This document shows, in pieces, positions 13,301-64,000 of a DNA stretch of 64,000 nucleotides. Numbering within the stretch: the first letter of the stretch is position 1; every line of letters begins with the position of its first letter. Under the pieces are notes generated by a model that made no database searches, had not been told where the DNA came from, and saw only the letters and a program-made list of their open reading frames with translations. This stretch comes from Apus apus (taxonomy: Eukaryota; Chordata; Aves; Apodiformes; Apodidae). The position numbers and the translations under genes were made by a program. The stretch covers positions 2,542,501-2,606,500 of the forward strand of contig NC_067295.1 in the NCBI RefSeq assembly GCF_020740795.1, given 5' to 3'.

Positions 13301-16300
13301 CTGCAGGAATGTTCCTAAAAAAAAGCTTTGACTTTCCATTTTAAATGAAGAATTGCCTTGTAGGAGAGCTGCATGTAGCACTCGCTAAGAGAAGCAGAAA
13401 GCAGAGCATGCACCTTGGAGCTATTCCCTGGGCAGTGTTTCTTTAAAACAGTCAGGCCAGATCCTGGTCTCATTCACACAGACAGATATCTGGAAAGGCT
13501 TTGTGAAATTACCCTGGATTTCCACAGCTGGAACATCAGAAATCGCAATCCAACACTGCCCCAGGGAAGAAATCCATCCATTTTATTATGGCCTCCCAAA
13601 AAAAAAAATCTTCACTCCCTCTTTCCTCTTGCCTTGCACAGGCAAAAGCACTGCTCAGGAAAATGGCAGCAGGGTGCTGTGCCACCAAAGCCATGGCAGC
13701 AGCTTTATTCAGGTGAGGTTTCTGAAGAAGGGAAGCAGATGCAGTGGTGCTATGTAGGCAGGGACAGGCAAGGCCATGCACATGGATTCCTCCTTGTAGC
13801 CTTGGAGGCTGTTTGCTCATTCCAGAGCAAGATGACAGGCTAGGAAGAGTTTTTACAGCTACTGGATTTCTAGACATTTCCTGAAGATGGGCAGCTGGGG
13901 AGAGGAGAGAGGTTGTAGTAATGAGGAACAGCTCAACCTTATGTCAGACTTCAGGGAACCCACCTCAAGGTCCAGCTCTATAGGGAAAAGGCACCAGACA
14001 CTGGCAGGAGAAATAAATCAGAGTGAAAGCAGAGCTGGGAGCTCTGGGAGCCTGGGGATCACTCCTGAATGCATCTCCTCCTTCCCTGCAGGAAAGGGTG
14101 GTGCAGGGCAGCCGGAGCATCCAGGGAATCCACAGCTGCACCTGCATCCGTCCCCAGCCAGACACAGAAGGCTTCAGTGCTCCATCTTCCCTCCACTTCC
14201 TCCCTCTTGTCTTCCCCATCTCTACCCTGAATAGGCAGTTTCAGGAGGAGCACAGTGCCTGGATTCTCTGAGGTTTCACAGCGCATCCGGCGCTCCATGA
14301 ATTATCCTGGCAGGCCCTGCTCCAGCAGCCTGCCTGCTCCCCTCTGCCTGGCACATGGCCAGCCCTGCCAGGGATGCACCAACAGGCACATCCTCAGCCT
14401 GAGGAAGCAGCAGGTGAGTCAGCCTCCTCCCTCTGGCCAGCATCCCTCAGCCCGGGCTGTCCCCATGGCTGACTCACCCCACCCGTCCTGGCACTGGCCA
14501 CAAACTTGCTCACTGGGCTCCTCTTCTGAGCACCCCTCAGTGCCCTGAGCTCAGCCAGAGAGTCCCAAGTCAGCCCCTCACGAGTGGTCCCCGACATTCC
14601 TGCCTGGGAATTGTCACCCTGTCACCCCAGAGCAGCCCTGCAGCAACAAAGCACGTGCCCAGATCATCCCCCCGTGCTCCTCCAGCCAAACCAGCAGGCA
14701 GGTACGGAGCTGAAAGAGGAACCACAGCCCCTCTTGCCACACTTCCAGAGGAAGGAGTGACATGAGCTCTGGCTTAATTGGTTATTAATATCTTCTTTGT
14801 TAACTAAACAGCCCTAAGGAGGAACTGAAATTTGACTGCTTCTCTGGTGCAGAGTTCAGCCACCCCACCACAAGCCGTCATCCGCAATTTCTCCCTGCAC
14901 CGTTTTTGTTCTGGGAAATCACAGGCCTCCCTGGTGGGTCACAGCAGTGACAGCACAGCCCCCTCACCCACGCACGTGGTACAAGGCTTCTTGGTGGGGT
15001 TTGGGTTTTTATTTTTAAATCCTAGAAAAATAACAGATGCTGTTGTTGAGGGGGAGTTTCTCAGAATCTGCTCAAGCACCAGGCTGCTTCCGAGTGTGAC
15101 CAGACTCATGGTTCCCCTGAAACAAGCCCTTTGGGAGCTGCAGGGCTCTCCTGCCCATGGGTGGTTACTTCTGCTGCCCATAGCAAATATTGACAGCAAA
15201 CAGCCTCCACACCCCCCTGACCAATTTCTGTGGAGTTCCCAGTTAAAGGAACCTTTCTGGTTTCTCATCCGTGCAAATCAAGCCAGTGATGTGACTCTTT
15301 CCACCCCCATGCTCTACTCACACCATGCAGCACAGGGGGTTTCCAGCCCTGACTGTCCAGGGATGACTCCTGAGGACCCACAAGAGATGGCAAAGAAATT
15401 CTCACTCCTGTATATGCTGCAGCACCAGTCTACCCAGATAGTGTTGTTACTGAGTCCTCACCTTCCCCATAAACAATACAAAGGGTTAGGCAGCCCAACA
15501 GCAAGGAGGAAAATTGGAAGCCGGATGCCACAGTAGTTTCTCACACCAAAAGCCTTCCTCAGACATTCCCAGAGTAGCATTCAGCAGAAAGCATTACTCA
15601 CACAGCTTAAAGCAGAACTGGTGTTAACCTGGATGAGAGCACCCAGCAGGCCTCAGGGTTAACCCTAGATACACCAATGACCATCATAAGGACCCAGGGC
15701 AGAGCCCAGGGACCAGCACACCAGAGCCACAGAGCACACGACAAGAACTGTTTCCAGCTGGGCATTGAGTACCTGATCCAAGCAGACCTGCATAGCTCAG
15801 TTCTACCCAGGTCCCATGCAGGGAAGCCACAGCCAGCTGGAGAAGAACACCTCACAGACAGAGGGACAACTTACCACCTGCTTTTGTGATGTTCCAGGCT
15901 GCCAAGGGGACTTACCCCAGGGAACAGTAGGGTCTTAGTAGCATCTCCAAGCCACAGCAAAAAGCAACCCCTCACCATCAGCACAAACCCAGCTATTGCC
16001 ACCCATTTCCTTTTATACTCCCCAGGGAGACAAAGAGCCTTAATCAGCTGCCTGATCATTAACTCATTAACAGTTAACGTCTCTGCAAATGATTGTCACC
16101 TGAACAGCCATGTGCCTGAACCAAAACAGAGGCAGTGCCTGTCCCCAGAGCCAGGCACCAGCCCTGATCACACCTGTCAGCCCAAAACTGAGCCCTGTGG
16201 GAGGTGGTGGGTCTTGGTGCCCCCACGGCTGCTGCTCCTTGGACTGAGCGAGCCCCACTGGCTCTGGCTCTGCTGATTGCCCCTCCTGCAAATGTTTTCC

Positions 16301-19300
16301 TACAGGTCCTGTGGGAAAATGGGAGGTTCAGAGGAATTTGATCCTCCCAGCACAGGACATGCTCCGTACTCAGTTACACCAGGGTGTAAAGAGTGACCCA
16401 AGCTCTTTGGTGTGGGCTGAGTTTTGTGGAGTAGAGTCACACACAAGGACCAGTCTGATGCTCGGGAGTGACCGACATGGCCTCTGCTCCGGGGGAAAGT
16501 GCTGACTCTGAAATCCTGTTTACAGGCACTGACGTGGCATTTTCTAGCCCGGGATGTGGCTTCCTCTCCCAGTGGGGCCTCAGTGGGGCACCCACTTCCT
16601 CGACAGACAGAGGATCCCCACAGCAGCCTGTGCCCTGGGCACTGCTGGCACCTGGGGGAGCAGCAGGTTCCCAACAAGAATCCTGGGGCCAGCATTCCTG
16701 CCCTCCCCTCACTCGCTGTGCCAGTGCAGGGCATTTATTCTGGTCTCCAGGGCCTTGCTGGAGGGCAGCTGGTGGCTGTGAAGTGGATCACCCGTTCTCC
16801 TCCTTTCCTCACCTGATCTTCCCCCGCTCTTCCTCCCCATCACCTCATCCTTCCAGCTCCATCCCCAGCCACAGGCAGAGCTGGCAGCGCTGAGCTGGCA
16901 GCACCAGGGCTGCCTTCCCACTGATGCCAGAGGAGTTGCCCCACACCTGGAGCAGGGACTGTGTGCCTGGGTGAGAGGAGAGCACAGCGGCCACCACAGC
17001 CAACCCACGGTGGCCTTGGCACAGCCAGAGACAGGCAGAGCCAGGGGCGAGCAGGATGTGGTGTTTCTTCTCTGGAAAACCGCCCGTGGTGTCCCACCAG
17101 CCCCCTCTGTGGCTCGCTCGGGGTGCTGTCATGCTGTGGGTTTCCTTTCTCAGCCGCCCGAGGGGAAGCGTCGGGTGTGTTGGGCTTGAGACACCCCCTT
17201 CTCTCCCACCCTCGCCCGGGTGGTGCCGCGGGCCGTGGCTCAGTGAGGAGCCGCAGGGGGCTCCAGCTGGAGAGGAGCTGGGCAGCCCGGGATCGCATCC
17301 GTAACAAAGCTCCCCAGGCCTGCAGCGGAAGGGGAAGAGGCTCCTCTCCCTCCTCTTCCTCTCTCCTGCGTGGGGATTTTTCAGCCAGGTAAACACAGGA
17401 TGTTGATGAAACGGGCTCAGCAGATTGGGCAACCCTGGAGGTGGCGGGAGCTCCAGGCAGCTCCCAGCACCTGACATGCAGGCATCTGCAGAGGGAAAAG
17501 ATGCCAGAGCTGGCTGCACCCTCCTCTGCCTGTCCCCAGGGCCATAAAACTCCCCTGTGCAGAGAGAGAGGGCAGAATGAGTTGGCAGTCAAATCCGGGG
17601 CAGGATGGGCTCCCTCCCACTCACTGCTGTGCGCCCTTGGGGGGAACCACTGCACCTCCTCAGCCCTTGGGATCTCCTTGCAAGCTGGGCTGGTGCTCAC
17701 AGTGCACAGCACCCAGCACCTTGCTCTGGGCTGCAGGCTGTGACATCCAACTCATGGCAACCACCCCGGTACCTCCTGGGTCCTCCTGAACCTGCAGGGC
17801 CCAGGGGTGGGGCTACAGACCCCCCAGGATCCCACTCTGCCAGGCATTATCTCAGCACCTGCTGGCACTGCAGGGAGAGGTTCTTCCCTGCTCCAGTACA
17901 GCATGTGCTGTAAAAATACAGCTACTTGACAAGGCACAAGAGGGAAAATTCAAGGAGGGGAAAACCCTTGTTTTGATGTTTCTTGGATGTCTCAGGCTGG
18001 CTGTTACTCAGCTGTTGGCTCCCAGACTGAGCCTTGCAGGGCTCTGCAGAACAGCCTCATGGCTGGCAGCTGGGCACCACTGGAGTCCCTGACTTCTTCT
18101 GGAAGCTCTGGTGAGCATGGGATGGGGCAGATTTGGGGCAGGAAGAAGGGTTTTCCCAGGAGATGAAGCAGCTGAAGACCAGGAGGCGATAGGCATCTCC
18201 AGGTTTGCAGCACCAGGATTCTCGTGGCCCCTTCGAGGGGTTCCCTGGAGGCAGCATGATGCCACCCAGATACCAAGCACCACACTGGGCTCTGCTCCTC
18301 TCCTGGGATCACAGCACCCCGTTCTGCCCTGTGGCTGTGAGTAGGGACGCAGCACCCAGAAAGTGGCTGAACTCAGGAGCATTTGTCTCCCAACCCAGGA
18401 ATGGGGCTGCAGACTGTCCCGGCATCCAGCCCAGCTTGCTCCTCGGGCTGCTGTCACCCCTGCAGTGACCATCTGCACTCAAGCCAGGGACAACGAGCCA
18501 CGAGTGGGCCACGAGTGAACAGACCTGGGCCCTGGGCAGGGAAATCGGCCAGAGCAGCAAGAAGGAGCCAGGCAAGGGAAGAGGGGACGAGGAGCAGGAT
18601 GTGCTGCTGGAGGTGGCTGGACCGGCATTCCAAAGGGGCTGCCGGCTTCCTTAGAACATGAGAGGAGCAGCATGTGGCCCTGTCCCCAGTGTCCCCCTGG
18701 ATACTGCTGCCATCTGCTGGCAGGACCCAATCCTGCTCCGGTCCTGAGCCCGGCCACTGTGCCGAGGCCTGGGGACCCTTCTGTGACCCCCACTGCCCTG
18801 CGCCCCGCTCCCAGGCACACAGGGCAGTGTGGCACCATGCATGGCTCCAGGCTGGACACCCCAAGATGCCCCTGAAGCCTCCCTGCTGTGAGCCCAAGGA
18901 AGCCAGGACCCAAAACTGTTCACAGTGTCCACCCCAGGCACAGCAGGTTGTCACCTTGGCTAACCTGCTCTCTGGGCTGCAGATTTCTGTCCCACCAGCC
19001 CCCTCCCAGTGCTCTGACACCTCCGCTCCCAGCTCACCCCCCACCACAGCCTGACTGTGTGTCCTTTGCCAGCAACTCCCTCTGCACGTGGGCTTAGGAC
19101 CGTCCAACTTGTGCTGGTGGATGCAGGGACATGATCAGACCCTTGGCCATCAGAAGGTTACAGCAGGGGCTCTGCTGAGGCCGGTTTCTCCAAGGAGTGT
19201 TCGGCTCTTCTCCTTGCCAAGGCTGCTGAGCAGCAGAGGAAACTCACCCCAGAGAGACATCTTCCCTCTGCTGTCCTGTCCCCTGGGTCTCGCCAGGCCA

Positions 19301-20340
19301 TGGAGATTTGCTGACTCCCATCCTGCTCATGGCAGGCGTGCACATACCAAGCCTCTTCCCACGCTTGCCTGCCCTTCCCAGCAGTCCCAGCATTCCCAGC
19401 ATCTCCACTTCCCCTGGGACCAGAGCCCTGCTGGAGTTAACCATTGGAGACCAGGGCCGTGGCAGTTGTGGGGACACTCAGGGCCACCCTACACATCCCT
19501 CTGTACTTCCCACGGGCACCAAGACCCTGAAAGTGGCCTGGGTGGGGTGTTTGTTACATGACGTTTGCTTTTTGGCTGCACTTGGGAAGCAGTGCTAAGG
19601 TTTGGAGGAGGCAAATCCCTGAGCTGGTGTCCCCAGAGAGCCCTGCAAGCTCCTTGGCTCATCCCTCCCTGGGCAGATGGCAGCAGTGTCCTGCTCCTCA
19701 CTGGAAAAAGCCCAAGTCCATGGGCAGGGATTGAGCTGCAGCTGTCCCTGGTTTAATTCCTCGCAGCAAAGCAAATCCAGCATCTGGTGGATTTTCTGCG
19801 TGTTTCATGCCCTGGCCCAAACGCAACAGGAAGGCTGCCTGGTGTCTGAGACATTCCCATGGGGAATGAAGACCTGTGTGCAAGCTCTCTGGACTCAGTG
19901 TCTGACATCCCTGAGAGTCTCAAGAAGTTGTTTTAGTCTACAAAGGTGGGTTTTTTCCTACCCCCACCAAAGCCAGCTGGGAAAAAACAACCCCCATAGA
20001 GACACAACCCAGAAAGACAGAAACATGTTGAGCCCTCGCTGGTCAAGCTGGGACCCGGCACGTGGTTTCAGTCTGATTTCTGAAGAAACCAGGTATGTGC
20101 CTCCAGCCTGCTCCCTGTGCCTCTGCCATTCCCATCCACCAGGATTTCCTTTTGCGGAAACAACTCTTCCCACAGAGCCAGCTTTCAAAGGCTTCGCCAC
20201 AGCTCAGCCCTTTGGAGACATCAGAGGCTCCCCCCCACCAGCATTCCCGACCCACTGTCCATGCTCTCCAGACACACTTCACCCACATCCTCAACCTCTG
20301 TGCCCAGCCCATCACCACCCAGTTTCCTTCCAAAACTCGA
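4345..20340. other. Long intergenic stretch before GRAP
   Basis: About 16 kb separates the CpG island from the GC-rich region in front of GRAP. I found no exon matching a family I know, no RNA gene and no open frame with recognisable protein features. The one clear element is the CR1 at 12507-12939, followed by a GGAA-rich tract to about 12975. Base composition rises in GC from about 14 kb onward, which produces several long chance open frames, such as 16840-17712 on the minus strand. Distal regulatory elements or untranslated exons could lie here, but none is visible from sequence alone. Confidence 0.5.
12507..12939 (+). mobile_element. CR1 LINE fragment with intact 3' tail
   Basis: About 430 bp matches the 3' part of the avian CR1 retrotransposon. 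It has the GGAGGGCTGGGGCACCTC and GAGGGAGTTGGGATTGTTCAG segments, the GAGGGTGGTGGAT segment, the CTAGATGACCTTTAGAGGTCCC block, and the terminal ATTCTATGATTCTATGA repeat. It is 5'-truncated, as nearly all CR1 copies are, and carries no functional ORF. It lies between the CpG island and GRAP. Confidence 0.93.
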
Positions 20341-20672
20341 GAGCTGCCCAGCACTGCTGCCCAAAGCATCACCGCGGAGGTGACGTCTGGGTCCTTTTCC
20401 AGACGGAACGCCTGGCACCCCGGAGCAGGGCTCCCCTCCATCCCCGCACATCTGGGCAGCTGTGCCCGCCGCAGCCCCTGCGTGGCGCTCACCGTTTGGC
20501 CCCGGCAGCGCCGACATCAGCTCGGCTTCCTGCCGCCGGCACCGCCGCTCCCCGAGCTGCCCGGACCCCCACGGCCCCACGCCGCGGGGGGGGCAGCACC
20601 AGGCCGCCCCACACCCCCAGCACAGAGAGCCCCCAGGACTCTTCATCACCCGCCCGCTGGCAGCCAGGGCTC
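20340..20672 (+). promoter_or_regulatory. GRAP: GC-rich 5' region of GRAP
   Basis: This CpG-containing, GC-rich block lies immediately upstream of the GRAP initiator ATG. I see no convincing TATA box. It probably holds the 5' UTR and part of the promoter, but the start site cannot be fixed from sequence. The reading frame upstream of the ATG stays open through this block (see findings). Confidence 0.45.
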
Positions 20673-24963
<4,291 letters not shown>

Positions 24964-25536
24964 GCTGCTGCCACACGCCAGCGGGGAGGACCCTGGCCCT
25001 GCTGCCCCCCACTCACCAGAGCTGCCTTGTGTGGACTGCACGTCCCTTCATCCCCGTGGATGGTGCCAGTCTCCATGCCAGGCTGCTGATGCATGAGGTC
25101 CCAGTGCCTTGTGGAGGTAGAGACCAGGCTGGGGGTGATTCCCATCCAGGGCTGCCCAGCTCTGGGACCCCAAAACATCATCCGTGGCTCTCCCTGCTCC
25201 CCTGACCCAGGAGACCCCCCAGCCCAGACATCACCTCTCACTGTGGGCTGGTGCTCCTGGGGAGGGAGCACAGAGCTTTTAAACAGGGCCATAAAAACTT
25301 TTCCAGAGCCACAACCCTACAAGGTGGCAGCAATGGAAGGATGGAGCACGTGTGCCCCAAAACTTTGCTCCTCTCCAGACCCTGTCAGTGAATTCCCAGC
25401 TCCAGAGAGGGCTGTGGGTGGTCGGGAAGCAGCTGCATAGTGCCATGGGGGGGTGCTGGGCCTTGAGGGGCCCAGGGGTATTCAGTCCTGCAGGTGCTGT
25501 TCATAGCTGCAAATTGTAGCCTTTTAAATTACTATT

Positions 25537-25542
25537 TTTATT
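25537..25542 (-). terminator. SLC5A10: Candidate SLC5A10 poly(A) signal
   Basis: AATAAA on the minus strand, about 365 bases downstream of the SLC5A10 stop and the nearest canonical signal. It lies inside the predicted GRAP 3' UTR. Confidence 0.5.
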
Positions 25543-25827
25543 CAGAGCTTTAAACGTGTTTGGGTGACACCCTGGAGCATGACCACTTTTTTTCCACCAC
25601 TCTGGAAGCCACATGTGTGCCTGTTGCTTCACTGTGGTTTCACCTCCCCTGCAGCCCCCATTCCCTCACCCCAACAGCTCACCCCAGACCCCCCCTGGGG
25701 ACTCACTGCCCTCACAAATGCCCCCCACACCTCACAGCCCTCCAAGATTCACTTAGGGTCCACAGAGCTAAGAAAGCCTCACTCACTCCACCAATGGATT
25801 TAACCAACCCATGTCCCAAATGTGACA

Positions 25828-25833
25828 AATAAA
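25828..25833 (+). terminator. GRAP: Candidate GRAP poly(A) signal
   Basis: Canonical AATAAA on the plus strand, about 865 bases after the GRAP stop. I saw no earlier AATAAA between the stop and this site. Confidence 0.55.
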
Positions 25834-25904
25834 AACTGTCACCCAAATCTCCATTTCTCCCTACTTCCCAGTACCTTCTTCCCCCCCCAGGGGCTGGCAG
25901 GCTG

Positions 25905-64000
<38,096 letters not shown>

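Larger units (their letters stand above)
24964..25850 (+). other. GRAP: GRAP 3' UTR (approximate)
   Basis: Non-coding sequence after the GRAP stop, running to the first good plus-strand AATAAA (25828-25833). If used, cleavage would fall near 25850, only about 55 bp from the SLC5A10 stop codon on the other strand. No other feature was seen in it. The 3' end is predicted, not proven. Confidence 0.55.
25515..25904 (-). other. SLC5A10: SLC5A10 3' UTR (approximate)
   Basis: Minus-strand sequence after the TAG at 25905-25907, up to just past the AATAAA at 25537-25542. It contains nothing recognisable otherwise and overlaps the predicted GRAP 3' UTR in antisense. Confidence 0.45.

Noticed and set aside
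16840-17712. Minus-strand open frame of 290 codons
   Set aside because: No recognisable domain, a GC-rich setting, and equally long frames in neighbouring phases. No splice-site or family support.

Overview
The window reads as bird nuclear DNA, probably from a gene-dense microchromosome. It contains spliced genes with GT-AG introns and several 5'-truncated CR1 LINE fragments, some ending in the (ATTCTATG)n-type CR1 tail. The gene order also fits the vertebrate block EPN2 - GRAP - SLC5A10/FAM83G (human 17p11.2). There are no operons, ribosome binding sites, CRISPR arrays or bacterial features. I could not recognise any tRNA, rRNA or microRNA gene.

Layout. 1-2990 is AT-rich and has no recognisable coding. 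3040-4340 is a strong CpG island with a YY1-type motif, a promoter. By synteny it is most likely the 5' end of EPN2, running leftward out of the window, but no EPN2 coding exon is visible. 4345-20340 is a long non-coding stretch with one clear CR1 element. 20673-24963 (+) is complete GRAP: five coding exons, 217 aa, SH3-SH2-SH3. 25905-64000 (-) is SLC5A10 (SGLT5): fourteen coding exons, 576 residues, missing only its N-terminus beyond the right edge. 33497-50571 (+) is complete FAM83G (PAWS1): five coding exons, 883 aa, lying inside SLC5A10 on the opposite strand.

The main structural interest is how the genes are packed. FAM83G is not simply nested in one intron: SLC5A10 exon 48269-48404 sits inside the last FAM83G intron, and the last FAM83G exon sits inside the next SLC5A10 intron, so the coding exons of the two strands interleave. 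The FAM83G stop codon is about 100 bp from the next antisense SLC5A10 exon, so the FAM83G 3' UTR must be antisense to it. GRAP and SLC5A10 converge tail to tail, and their best poly(A) signals lie past each other, which predicts overlapping 3' UTRs. CpG-dense patches inside SLC5A10 introns are candidate FAM83G promoters.

The three proteins belong to different processes: GRAP to tyrosine-kinase/Ras adaptor signalling, SLC5A10 to Na+-coupled mannose/fructose uptake in the kidney, and FAM83G to CK1-alpha scaffolding in BMP and Wnt signalling. Their proximity looks like conserved vertebrate synteny and not a functional cluster. I found no evidence of an undescribed molecular system. The findings concern gene architecture, sequence composition and a few protein motifs. 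Family comparisons rest on remembered human sequences, not on a database search.
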